DNA of 55,999 bases, from positions 1 through 55,999 of the forward strand of contig JAGHQL010000178.1 in NCBI GenBank assembly GCA_020080175.1, given 5' to 3'. This document shows, piece by piece, positions 1 to 11,023 of this stretch. The position numbers and the translations under genes are program-made. This DNA comes from Glutinoglossum americanum (Eukaryota; Ascomycota; Geoglossomycetes; Geoglossales; Geoglossaceae). The notes beneath the pieces were generated by a model. That model saw only the letters and a list, made by a program, of their open reading frames with translations, was not told the origin of the DNA and ran no database searches. How positions within the stretch are numbered: the first letter of the stretch is position 1; each line of letters opens with the position of its first letter.

Positions 1-535
1 AAATAAGACTTCCACGATTCGTAAATAGAAGAGCCTCACCTCAAAAAGAAAACGAAACCAAGCTAACAATAACCCCCCCCCGGTGGCGTTACCCCAACTA
101 CAGAATCAAATGCACGAAGCGTTCATGCTCTTCGAATCCATATCCAACTCCCGCTGGTTCACGAAAACGGCGCTGATCCTCTTCCTGAACAAGATGGACC
201 TCTTCCGCGCAAAGCTCACCACGAACCCCATACAGAAATACTTCCCGGACTACGACGGGCCGGACGAGGACGAGAGGGCGGCGAGCGGGTATTTCCGGGC
301 GAGGTTTTTGGAGCTGTGTCGGGACGAGAAGAAGGTATGTGGGTTTCGGTTTCGGTCTGGTTGTCGGGGAACGAGGGGAGGATGTTTGGGGGGGGGGCTT
401 TGGCTAATGCGCGGTGGTTAGGAGGTCTACACTCACTTCACCAACGCCACGGATACGAATCTGCTGAAGATCACGATGGCGTCCGTGCAGGATATGATCA
501 TCCAGCGGAGCTTGAGTAATCTATATTTCGCCTAA
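1..535 (+). CDS. G-protein alpha subunit, C-terminal part (5' end outside window)
   Basis: Two exons are visible, 104-334 and 422-535, joined by a GTATGT...TTAG intron in phase 0. Bases 1-103 read as the end of an upstream intron with a CTAAC branch and a CAG acceptor. The protein shows the switch-distal half of a heterotrimeric G alpha: an LFESI..S.WF..T segment, the NKMDLF guanine-specificity motif (G4), the YFPDYDG stretch, and TNATDT in place of the usual TCATDT (G5). These proteins bind GTP at the plasma membrane and couple receptors to cAMP or MAP-kinase pathways. The C-terminal tail ends SLSNLYFA and lacks the usual CGL-type end, including the cysteine four residues from the end. It may therefore belong to a divergent fungal G alpha group with altered receptor coupling. 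The N-terminal half, with the P-loop and switch regions, is outside the window. Confidence 0.9.
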
Positions 536-1888
536 CAAACACCTCCTTCTCCTCCCTCCTCCCCCCCTCGCTCGACGCGCCACACTTCGATTCTGTCTAG
601 GAAAAGCTTCTTTGGTTGGTTTTTTTTTTTTCTTGGCTGGGCTTTTCGCGTCATGTGTCATGGATGAAATGGAATTCGTGTTTTACCGGGACGGAAGGAT
701 TTTTCTTTTTTATCTTTTTTAACTTTTTTTTTATTTTCTCTTCAGGTATTCCCCTTCCCGTGGGCGAAATGAGGGGGGAAGGGATGGGATGGGGGGGGGG
801 GGATAGGATAATTCTTATATATAGGTATATATATAAATATTGTGCGGGTCAATGATAATTCCTGTAATCCTCTCTCTCGTACCAGATACAACCGGTCCCG
901 ATCTGCACCCGTGACATCTCTCCGGATTTCCTGGGTGCGCTAGACCGCGGCGCAGCGCATTCCGTACATTTTTTTTGCGTGCTCGACATGCGGGTAATGC
1001 CAAGCCGACGTTTTTCCCAACGGGGTTTTTCTGGGGAAAAGCCGCCGTTTTGAGAGCGTCTGTAAAAATTCCCCTATTGGACGGGGGGCGGGGGGGGTCC
1101 GCACTCGTGAAAACCCACCCCCTTCTGCGCGCGATGCGCTATTTACCCTCTTCGGGATTTCCCCAAAGGCAGGGGAGCGGTGGTGCGTCGTGGGTTGAAA
1201 GCAGAACGAAAAAAAAAGGGGGGGTGGGCGCTGGAGCGCGTCGTTCGGGCGCCGCCGTTTGACGCCGCTTGTCCGGACGGGAAGGGTCTTGCTGGCAGAC
1301 GGGTCGGGGTGGGGTGCTTGTTGCCGGACTGCTCCTGAAGGGCGGTTTCGATGTGTGTGTTTGCAGGGCGGGTTTTTGGGGTGCGCGTGTGTTCCGTGGG
1401 GCATGACAGTAAGGCGAAGCTGTTCCTCCGTTTTGGCTTGGTTGTCGGTGCTATCGCGACGGGTCTTTCGGGGAGTCGCTGTTGGAGATTGGGCGTAGGT
1501 AGCCAATGCGCTCTACTGGTATGCGCACTTGGCTATGGGGGAAGTAGTTGCCTTCGGCGTGGGCTCGGGTGTATTTCGGTGTCTTGCAATTGCCAAATAC
1601 ACGATCTGTAAGTTGGAATCTCGCGCCGGTTCCTGCCTCGCTTAGGGCGTTGGAAGCAGCATGTATAGTACTGCAGGGTTCATGGGGAACTTGGTATTTA
1701 ATTTATTTTATGCTTACTTCATGCTTCCTAACCTACTTACAAAAGCAATTCTCCCACGGTCTGTGGTGGTGTGGTTTTGGGTTGGTGATGTTGGTGTCGT
1801 TGGGTCACGCTCGGGACTGGACTCCTCTTGTCGGAGTCCTCGACTTCGGGGCGGTCTGGAATGGGTTCCACGTCATGCGCCCCTCCTT
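536..1888. other. intergenic, between convergent 3' ends
   Basis: This stretch separates the 3' end of the G alpha gene from the 3' end of the P450. It is rich in homopolymers: T tracts at 620-632 and around 728-733, a G run near 792-802, and a TATATA microsatellite at about 818-838. Open frames here, such as one of 188 codons at 940-1506 on the minus strand, have low-complexity Pro/Arg/Ser composition and no family motif, so I do not call a gene. Confidence 0.6.
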
Positions 1889-3782
1889 TCAAGCGGTGGC
1901 TGGTTCGAATAAGAGTTGGCAAGTCTGGTCCTTAGGACGAGAAGAAATGATCTGGTCAGATATATCCATGCACCCCTTCATCTCTGGTGAAATCCGTGTC
2001 CTGTATCGTGAATAGACCTCCCGCAAAAGGCTTTTCATCTCCGCCATAGCCAAACTTTCCAATTAGCACGTGCACGGTCTAAATCCGAGAGGAAGGGGAA
2101 GGGTATCACTTACTTTCTTCCAATACACCCACGACCGCCTGATGCAAATGCAAAGAATAGCCTATTTCTCTCCACGTGCCCTTCCTTCTCGAGCCATCTC
2201 TCAGGGACAAATTTTTCGGGCTCAGGGAAGACGGTCTCATCGGTTCGGTGGAGGGTAAAAGCCTGGCAACTGACTATCGTACCAGCCGGCAAGTAATATC
2301 CCCCAAGGGGGCGACCCCCATATGGCACATACCGGGGAAGCGACATTGGTATTGGTGGGAAACAACGTAAGCCTTCCTTAACCACTGCATCAAGATACGG
2401 CAGGTCGTCGAACGCAGCATCGAAATTCGTCACCAGCTCTTCCCGTAGTCGGTCCTGGACGGACAAGCAATCTGGCTGCGAAAGCTTCCACATTAAAAAG
2501 CAAAGGCCATCTCCCGTGGTATCGATGCCAGCCGTAAGGTGATCTGAGCACTCTGAAGCGATCTCTGGTTCTTGTAATTTCTCTTTCAGATTTTGGAGTT
2601 TGTGAAGCACCGTATATCCAGATGTGCCTTTTTTGCAGGTCTCAAGGGTATATTGATCTGCGATGGAGCCACGGTCGACTCGCTCGGGGCTGGAGAGGCT
2701 TCCGAGGATAGAGGAGAGGAGTGGCGAATAATATTTCAGTAGACGAGCTTAGACGAGTTCAGTATGCTGGGCAGACTGAAGTTTGTGCGCATGCTGTGGC
2801 TTACCTTTGAGGCTGTCGGAGTAGGAGAGCTCTTGCATCATCTTCAAATCTTCCGGGTCCTCAATCGAGCGGGTTCCGAATGGGTGAAATAGAAGGTGGG
2901 TGATACAATCCAAGGCGTAGCAGTGAAGGTAGACCTAGCGATAATCAAATTAGCCTGCAGGACCTTCCTGAGATGAATTCGGAGACCTATAAGCCTCAAG
3001 TGTAAACTTGGGTCCTGTAGCTGCCATTGAGAACCTAAAGTCACCAGTATAAAAGTTCACGAACCACTGGAGCTATACCTCCTGAGGTCACTGTGCGGAG
3101 GGCCCATCCATCCTAAGAAGAAGTTCTCTCGAGTTTGCCTAATTAGAATGCCTAGGGTAATCAAAATGTACTTACATAAACGTCAATGCTAGCTCCGGGC
3201 GGCTCTGAGCATTTCGACACAAATGCCCTCGCGCGTTCGCGGATCCCCTCGATCACTGTTGGTTGAAGAATAGTCTTGTTTGCGTACCGATCGGCGAGGC
3301 ATCGCCTCCTCCTGCTATGCTTAAAACAACTATCAGTGCTTGGCCTGGGGTTCTGATGGGCTTACGCTAACCTCTTCTTTCGACAGCATAGAGAACATAT
3401 TCCTAAACTAGTCGTAAGCAAGTAGCCAGAACCTCCTGCTCGAGGTTTCATGCTACCTTGTACCAAATCTCTCAAAGACCGAATAAAATTCAGTCTTTTC
3501 GTACCCACTTCCGCTAGAGGTGTAGATCTCCTTTGCCGCACTATATGTTGCGAATGAGACTTCATTCGGCGCAAGACGGACCACCGCGCCATATCTTTGA
3601 TGAAGCTCCTGCACGTGAATCCGGCGATTGCCAGTGAACTCATTATACTTTAGCCACAATCCGGTTAACATCGTCCACCGCGATCCTGGGATTTTGGCCA
3701 GTGGTGAGAACAACAGCTTGTAGAAGATAGCCCAGCCACAAAGACAACAACAACAAAATAAAAAGGTGGCAGCAGTAATCAT
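1889..3782 (-). CDS. cytochrome P450 monooxygenase
   Basis: Six exons on the minus strand: 3457-3782, 3366-3402, 3176-3319, 2805-2934, 2114-2747 and 1889-2054. They give 478 residues with phase closing at every junction. The start at 3782 gives a hydrophobic N-terminal anchor (residues about 5-25) followed by the proline hinge, as expected for an ER-bound microsomal P450. Motifs in order are HSRRRR, the I-helix oxygen-binding AGIDTT (285-290), EGLR for ExxR (337-340), PERW (394-397), and the heme loop FASGGRGCIG with the thiolate Cys420. The last splice rebuilds CIGRN-LAMAEMK, the usual sequence after the heme loop. Such enzymes hydroxylate hydrophobic substrates in secondary metabolism or detoxification; the substrate cannot be read here. 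The third intron (2935-3175, 241 nt) is unusually long for this gene. No other pathway gene is adjacent. Confidence 0.9.
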
Positions 3783-4845
3783 CTTATCTTCTCCCCCGGA
3801 GAGTAGATGCCCTTGTATGTATGTACAGAACGCTAAATATTGTGTTGTTGGTGGTGTCTGAACAGCGTAGGGACGGTATAGCAAATGGTAATCCTCACAG
3901 AACGCAATAGGACATAGTTGTTTGGATTTCGTCTCGTTATAGTAGGATGCGGATGGATTGATTGACGATGTCTAACATACTTGTTGCGGGGTCTCTTTGG
4001 GCTTGGTGACTAATGAAAATCCTAAGCGGTATTCTCCCATTGGCCAGCAACAATGTTCGTCCGATAATTTGACCCTCCCCCGTTCGCTGCACCTATCCTG
4101 GTAAGGCTCTCCCGGAGAATAATGATTCGCTTGAACGTTACGACAACATGCGCGACCTATACTTACCGGAATACCTCTTTTCGCGCGTGGCAATATATGG
4201 TATTATGTCTTGAAATCAGAAGACAAGAATTCCGATCATGTCACTGTCACTGCATGGTTAACTTGGCATGCCTAGGCCCTGTCTGGTTAGGTTTGTGGGA
4301 TAATTTCTCAACTACCAGGACTTCTCGTTTTATTTACTTTAGATGCCACAAAATGTTTACCAGAATACCACACAAAACCAACACGCAAAAATTACCAGTA
4401 TTGCCAGTTGCACATAGCTGCCCATAGTTCTCCCTTTTGAGCTATAGCTTCCAAGATAGGGACCACCAGTGCACTATAGGGTATATCCTAAAGCAGCACA
4501 GACAAAACCTGAAGCTATAAAACTTTTGGGAGAAAGACCGTTACGCTGATGGGTGTCACATTGCGTGGAGGTAAAATTATGAAGGTCGGAACTTGGGGAT
4601 ACTACTGGCATTAAGGCAAGTACCAGATGTGGTTTTTGAGTGGAGGGGAAGAAAGCGGCATGGCTGGGCGGGGCGGGGCGGCTTGGCGGGAGAGTGGGGC
4701 TGAGATGTTTTACCACAGGTAGTGGCTTTAGGTATACCAAATCCCTCCGCAAGTCATCCCTACTACTTCCCTCCATCTCCATTTGACAGACTCAATGCCC
4801 CGGAGCCACTTTTGCGGCTGATGGGATATTGTCAGACCTGCAGAA
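3783..4845. promoter_or_regulatory. divergent intergenic region, P450 / HET gene
   Basis: These 1.06 kb lie between the start codons of the P450 (leftward) and the first HET gene (rightward), so both promoters should be here. There is a GGGCGGGGCGGGGCGG-like GC box at about 4668-4683. I see no clear TATA box and no gene; short frames lack any family signal. Confidence 0.45.
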
Positions 4846-7100
4846 ATGAACAGCGGACCTCTTTGGCCGCCTAGAAACCCAGGCAAATCTAGGCGATGGT
4901 TTCCCTCTTCACCCTGTCTCCATTCCGCACAGCTGAGAAGAGCCCTCCTATATGCTAAACATCCCTTGCCTGGACTATCTTCACGTTCGATCCGCGTCTT
5001 CGACTTGCAGCCCTCTCGTACCGGGCTAGAAGGGGAAATTCACGGTGACCTCAGAGTCGTCTCGCTCGACAAAGACCCGCCCTATGAGGCTCTCTCTTAC
5101 GCCTGGAGTGAGGGTTGGCTCTCTCATCATATTGTATGTGATGGCCTAGAGCTGCCGGTTACTGCAAGCTGCTACAATGCACTGCTCCGCCTCCGCCGCA
5201 GAAATAGACTGATCACTCTATGGGTGGACTCTATCTGCATCAACCAGTCTGATGATGGCGAAAAAAGCGGTCAGGTTAAACTGATGCGGCGTATTTACTG
5301 GAAGGCCGAAAAGGTGGATATCTGGTTGGGACCAGGCAACAAGGACTCGGATTATGCGTTTGATTGGCTGCAGAGCGCGACATTGGGAAAGCACACACTG
5401 CTAGGGATGAGGTTTCGCAATTTCCCTGGAAATATGATGCCAGGTGAAGCCCTCAGGGCACTCCGAATGCTGCCGGAGCTGACTAGTGTTGGTAAGTATT
5501 CACAGGAGCTACCTCTTGATGTTGCGGGCTTTTGACTAACTGCGGGTAACTAGCTCTCCGCCGTCTGGGGTTCAGGAACTCCCAGCCCGATTACAAACAT
5601 GAGGCCATGAGGGATTTGATAGACCGCGATTGGTTTAAACGGATGTGGACCATGCAGGAACTTGTCATGGCGCGAGAGCCAGTTATCATATGCGGCGAGA
5701 AAATTGTTAGATGGAACAACTTGCTCTGGGGCATTATCGCTGCGAGTGAATTTGCGGATAACATGAACAGTATCGGCTTCTCCACCGTGTTCAATTCGGT
5801 TCTAGCGGCCGAATCCCTTTGGCTCGACCTCTACATAAAGGCTGAGTGGAACGAGGCGCAAGTTATGCGGTGGCTCAGTGGCTACACGGAGCTTTTTCCA
5901 ACTCTCGAGCGCGTTGCCAATTTCATGCAGACTCATGGGCACATCATCAAGTCCGGCCAGATTCTTATGATACTCTTGGTGATCTTGATTCGGTTTCACC
6001 GTGGTCTCCGTCCTCTTGATTCTATGTGGTTGCTGTTACTATCACTTTGTTGCGCGGTGACGATGGTCTTAATCCCAACTCAGACGCAATGGGATTGGGA
6101 AGGGCAGGCTCGGTCGAAGATCGTAGGTGTGCTACACATGATACGGACACGCCAGGCCACGATGAAAGTAGACAAAGTTTTCGCACTTTACGGAATGCTT
6201 CAAGAGCTAGGCATTAATCTTGATGAGCCAGATTACAGAAAGCCTGTTGATCAGGTCTATATGAATTTCACCCGTACAATAATCAACTGGCATCGCTCGT
6301 TGGACATTCTAGTCGAAGCTAGTCTCCCCGGGCTACCAAACGCACCGTCCTGGGTTCCTAACTGGAGCGAGCACTACTACCGTGTTACTAGCAGTCCCCT
6401 CAAGGCAGCAAGTATTTCCTCATCTCGGTTTAGTTTCTCAAGCTGCGGCCGGAAATTAGAAACCTTTAGCAAGCTGGTGGACAAGATCGAGTTCTGTGCG
6501 GAGCCACTGCAAGAACAAGGCGATGACCCATTTGCTATAGACACCGCTCCACCTCAGCTAGCTTTGCTCTCTTGTTTCGTACGCAACGTAGGGGCTCTCC
6601 GGCAATGGATGACTTACGTTCTTCAACTACAGCCTGACCGGACATTGGACTCCATCTCGCAGGACCTATTAGATGTCACCCATTCTGAAACAGGGCTCGA
6701 GGGAGAGGACCGGTACAAATCACACCAGGTCTTCAAGCGGTGGTTCGTAGTGCTCACGGCTGACTATTCAAGCTATTTTTCCTTGTGTTCTCCGGATCTT
6801 TCATGCGCTCTCACGTTGCTAACAAACGAGTCTCTGAGCCGATATCACCGTGAGAGGTGCAGGGCTATAGCAGGCAAGAGGACCTTTTTTACGACATCGG
6901 GGGGGCGTATTGGGACGGGTCCACTTTCCGTGCAGGTCGGCGACACAGTGGCCATACTTTCGGGTTTACACGTTCCCATGGTTTTGCGTAGAGTGGGATC
7001 GGATTACCAAGTTGTTGGGTTGGCCTATATTCCTGGCATGGTGCTAGGAGAGGGATGCCCCGGAGACGATGCAGACTTTCAGGCGCTGACCTTGGTCTAA
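4846..7100 (+). CDS. HET-domain protein with two predicted membrane segments
   Basis: Two exons, 4846-5491 and 5554-7100, are joined by a 62-nt GTAAGT...CTAG intron with a TGACTAAC branch, giving 730 residues. The HET domain spans about residues 70-250. It shows YEALSYAWS (80-87), LWVDSICINQSD (125-136), a QVKLMRRIYWKAEKVDIWLG block (143-162) and WFKRMWTMQELV. HET domains are diverged TIR-like death effectors in fungal non-self recognition. The C-terminal block FFTTSGGRIGTGP..VQVGD..AIL is the usual ending of long HET proteins. Residues about 350-364 and 373-390 are strongly hydrophobic with a short basic loop between, which looks like a membrane hairpin and is unusual for this family. Its recognition partner is unknown. 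Start choice: first ATG of the open exon, 76 codons before the conserved motif. Confidence 0.88.
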
Positions 7101-8600
7101 GCCTTTTCATTCCATTGCGCTTCACGACGGTTGTGTGGCCATTCGCGGCGGCCACTGAGAGCGGAGTATTACCTTCGCCCTTTTTTTTTGTCTAGCGCGG
7201 CATCCATCTTAAGTAGTAGCTTCACGATAGCTCCATGGGCCTTTCTGGGCGGCCCATAGTAACGGTGTCCGGCCCCAGGAGTCCCTGGGGTCTAGTCTCG
7301 AAAAGGGAGGGTTTTAAGGACCGACAACTCTTCAATCGTTTTTCAAGGACTGGTAGATCAAAACAAGTAGCTATATGAAGCAGGGAGAACTTTTTGGGAG
7401 GAACAAGATATGACAGCGAAGCAAAATTTGCACTCAGCCAATTACCCCGAACCTTTGGAATTTTAGTGAAAGATTGATCCTGGCTATCAAATCTGTCGCG
7501 TTCCGACAATCGTGCGTGCGCTGGCCAATTAAGGATTGAATACGGTGTAGGGGGTAAAACGCTTCTCGTTGAAGAATTAGTTCCTTATACCGAAATGGAC
7601 CGGAATACCCTTCTGGAGCATTCATTAGGGATCCGTTTTGAAGGTATGATATGCAGGTTCATGTAACTTCTCCTTCACGCCGAATAGATTCCGTGGCCTT
7701 CGTGTTGGGGTCTTGGGCCATTAGGAAGTCTTTGACTGACTGATGCACAAAAGTGATAGTAACTCCAGAAATGATAAGGAGCCCCTTGCAATCACCGGGC
7801 TACCGCCACCACCCATCGGAGCATCTTGCCAGGCTATGCTACGGCTGATTTTCAGGCTCAATACAAGACCATAATAATGTATTCAAAAGCTGCAATTTAA
7901 CTAGACTTTTATAAGTTCTAGTGAAATTAAAATTATGGGGCTAGCATGTATGGGAATTGGATCTAGAAGATTTAAAATCCGCTACAAGATAGGATCCAAT
8001 GAATGGGGGGAATTAGCATGAGGCATGTTTTCAAGCCAAAACTGATTTCGGCCTAAATCTCGGCGGAATCTCGATGGTAGACGCCGCCTTAACCGGGATC
8101 GGTGGGTGTGGGCAAGACCTCCGTAGTTTATGTAAAACCAAGCTGGAAGCTGCCCCTAGCAATTCAACAAGAACTATATGATCGTTAGTTGTGGCTATGT
8201 GTACATGGACCGTAAGCCACGCCAAAATATATTTAATTCGGGTTTAAATCAGAAAGCGTGGATGTCCAAGGAAGGGGCCCACCCCAGACCAAGTAATTAC
8301 CATGCCGTCAACCTCGGACTTAGCGAGGTATATCTCCATTTGCCTCAAAATAGCCCCAACTATCTGCAATTGGGACCGTAGCCCAAGCAATTGGTAGCAC
8401 ACTCGTTGTTAGCATCTAGTGTCGGAGCCACGAATAAAGTCATTCGATATAACCTGTATGGCAGATCGTGCTGCAGACCCAGGCTTATAGGTTTTAACAG
8501 GTTTGGAAAAAAAAAATATGATATTTACTATGTCGAGGTAATTGCTTAAATGTATTTATATTAGACTTCACCCGCGGTCTAGTAGCGAGGATGAAGGGTA
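7101..8600. other. intergenic, no gene seen
   Basis: These 1.5 kb carry short frames on both strands without family motifs. Composition becomes AT-rich at about 7860-8020 and again at 8505-8570, with an A run at 8507-8516. A small inverted repeat lies at 7894-7928. I see no coding continuity with either neighbour. Confidence 0.55.
7894..7928. repeat. short imperfect inverted repeat
   Basis: Two arms, AATTTAACTAGACTT and AATTTCACTAGAACTT (read on opposite strands), face each other across a TTATA core. The repeat sits in the AT-rich part of the gene-free stretch. It could be a transcription terminator hairpin or the relic of a small inverted-repeat element. No flanking duplication is evident. 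Confidence 0.4.
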
Positions 8601-9774
8601 TCACGCCCCCCCGGACCCAGAAGTCCCGATAAAAACAACAAGCACAGCTGCATAGCCTATCCGGTCGGGTAAATCAGTCTAAATGCCCTTCGTCGCGCTT
8701 GCCAGAGAACTTACCAGCTGTTGCAGCCAAGATTTCTTGGTTAGAGGCTTTGCTTCCTATTGATAGGACCAGCGCGAAGAATAGAATGAAGACGGAGGAG
8801 ATGATGAGGTTCATATTTCGAGAACCCGAGAAGATCATGGCGATCACAGGGGCGAGCAACGAGGCTGCGATGCGTCAGCGAGAAACAGCATGTCGCCGCT
8901 GGTAGTGGAAGCAGCCATACCTCCCCCGAAGATAGAAACGACGAGTCGCGCAGCGTTATCAACGATCCTCTTCAATCCCTCTTTCTCGTGCTCTTCAGCT
9001 CGCGCCCAAGTATAATGACGGATATTAATCCAACGCCCAGACTTCAGTTCCTTCCTCGGGCCGATGGATAAGAAATCAGAATCCTTGAGCGATTTTGGTA
9101 TGAGCCTTTCCACGATCTTCCGCACGCCGTCTGGCTCGAGCTCGCCGCGGAGGTCGGTCTGCCGGGAAGTAAGCGGAGGCACGTTAATGATTGTGGAACA
9201 ACCTAGTTTCGGTGGGGGGGAGGCAGGACCATGAGGAGTGGGACTCGCCCGATGCTTGGAGTGTCGTATGGGCCGACGATGTTCTTGAAGGGAGCTTTTG
9301 GGTAGGACATTATCTCGTGAACGGCTATAAGAGCTTCATCTAATATCCAACGCCCTTTATTAGAACACCTCTACAGGAGCAGGACGTCGAGGCCTATTAC
9401 GTACTGTATTCTTTCAGCAAAGATCTAAGCCTTTCGGTCTTGCCATGCAGACGCTCGGCTGGGTATTTGGAGCTGCTGCCGATGACAGTGAATATCTCTC
9501 TGGAGAGGTTGCGTAGGTCATTTTGGAGGAGACATAGATTCAGCAGCTGCATGGACTCGAAGCGCTCGAAATTGTAGTGGCCAGAGGCATTCTTCAATTT
9601 GACTTGCTCCCAGGTTGTATATATGGGGTCATCTTCGTCCTCGGGGTCGGCTTCCTGATGGCCACCGCGAGCTCTTGTTGCTGGTTTGAAGTTCCTAGAA
9701 CGACAGGTCCTGCTTCCCCCTTCGGGATGTTGGGTTTCGGCCATTTCTAGGTCAGGCTCGATAGAATTGGCCAT
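8601..9774 (-). CDS. DUF6594 family membrane protein
   Basis: Five exons on the minus strand: 9405-9774, 9230-9339, 8921-9158, 8715-8864 and 8601-8656, giving 307 residues. The N-terminal third is polar and acidic. Next comes the family's helical core, with NFERFESMQLLNLCLLQNDL and a later LLKEYNEAL. The C-terminus has three hydrophobic segments: LVVSIFGGASLLAPVIAMI, LIISSVFILFFALVLS, and ATAGYAAVLVVFIG. That ending is diagnostic of DUF6594 proteins, which are common in fungal accessory regions and of unknown function. The second intron (9159-9229) has a weak GTCCTG donor. The alternative is no intron and a frame change in the seven-C run at 9214-9220, where one more C would make the frame continuous. 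I chose the ATG at 9774 because the frame above it has only a GTG. It is divergent from the next gene. Confidence 0.82.
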
Positions 9775-10265
9775 GAGTCTCTGGCTCTGATTATTCCCCA
9801 ACGAACAGCTAACAATGTATGAGGTTTCGGACACTCAGTAGCTACCCGATGAAAATTGCGTAATGAGGCGGCTGTAGTGATTCTCTCGGCAAACTCGGCA
9901 TTAATTGATTAGAGCTAACTTTCTTGGCTGGACTAATTATGCATATTTCAATCAGGGCGAACGAACATGTGAAGCAACCACATCAAAATTGTTCCACTCC
10001 CGGGGCCTGGTTGTAGGCATGTGGAATGTGGACCCTACCCACGAATTCCGGCCGCAGCTGAACAAGCTTTTCCGAGAAAACTAATTGAAAGTAGGAAGTT
10101 AATTACCTCTTGCTGACGTTGGGATATTACGTCGTGGGTATAAATTGCCCTTTATCAAGCTGCTCGAGATGGTGTAGCTACCAAGCAGTTTTTTGAAGAA
10201 TCTGTTAGGGGCTTTTGCATCAGCTGTTGCGTTAGTCGCCCTAGGAAAATTGGAGATCGGCCATC
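9775..10265. promoter_or_regulatory. divergent intergenic region
   Basis: This 491-bp stretch lies between the start codons of the DUF6594 gene (leftward) and the small gene at 10266 (rightward) and should hold both promoters. A TATAAAT-like element at 10139-10145 lies about 120 bp before the rightward ATG. No coding signal is seen. Confidence 0.45.
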
Positions 10266-11023
10266 ATGCCTGTTGAGATCCGGGTAAGCACACTTCTCTC
10301 ATAGTCAGAGCAAGCAACTAACACTGTCGCACCCTATAGATTCGCTCTTGGAGCGGTTAGTGTAGTCCGTTTGCTCTTCCAGCGGCTTTCCTAATCCTTC
10401 GTGCCCTAGTTACCGAACCTAAGCAGTTTCTGGAACTAGCCTTGCAAGACATCAATTCTAATTACACCTTTGCCACGAGTCAGCACCCCTTACGCATCCA
10501 GCGCTTGCTGATCGTCGGTCGCCTTATTGAGGACATTCTCGCAACTATGCTCGCTGGTTGCGGCTACACTATCACATCCGTCAAGCAGCCCGACGGCAGT
10601 AACCGCTACGACCAAGACGCGATCGGCGAGTTTAAGGAGTCTGATAATCCGCTGGAGAGAAGCCTTGGGAGTGCTAAAATCCAGTCAGCGTTAGAGAGGA
10701 TCATGAGCGCCACCGATGAAATTGGCAGCAACAGTGCCTCTAACCGAACTGTACAGTCCTTTAGAGAGAGCTATACCGTGGCCTATCCGGCATTGCAGGC
10801 GGCGGCTGCGAGCTGTAGAGATATGAGCAACTATGGGGAATTTGAGCCGGCAGCTGGTGATGATGCAGGACCAGAATTTGAAGGAACCAGTATGCCTGGA
10901 TTTGGATCAAGCAGTAGGCCCGAGTTTGAGGGAACTAGTGGCTACAAAAAGAGCAAGTATCCTGCAGGTGGGTACGCTGGTGGGAGTGGGACAAGTATGA
11001 CGAGCAGAGGATCTGGGTGGTAA
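10266..11023 (+). CDS. hypothetical protein, helical N-terminus and Gly/Ser/Tyr-rich tail
   Basis: Proposed exons are 10266-10283 and 10361-11023, giving 226 residues (MPVEIR joined to CSPFALP). The intron starts GTAAGC and has a CAACTAAC branch. The acceptor used here is the second AG (TTAG, 10357-10360), because splicing to the first AG (CTATAG) leads to a stop unless a further 27-nt intron is removed. Residues 1-160 look helical and soluble, with hydrophobic stretches such as RLLIVGRLIEDILATMLAG. The tail from about residue 165 is low complexity, with two copies of PEFEGTS (177-183 and 193-199) and Gly/Tyr/Ser repeats ending TSRGSGW. I do not recognise the family. It lies between DUF6594 and ZZ genes and is divergent from DUF6594. 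The first exon is the least certain part. Confidence 0.6.

Noticed and set aside
940-1506. 188-codon open frame on the minus strand
   Set aside because: Pro/Arg/Ser low-complexity product, no family motif, overlapping open frames on the other strand; explained by GC-rich composition.
1548-2015. 155-codon open frame on the plus strand
   Set aside because: It overlaps the antisense of the last P450 exon and has no motif or plausible start.
10284-10387. Splicing of the small gene through a 16-nt exon and a 27-nt intron
   Set aside because: 27 nt is below usual fungal intron size; a single intron to the TTAG acceptor keeps the frame.
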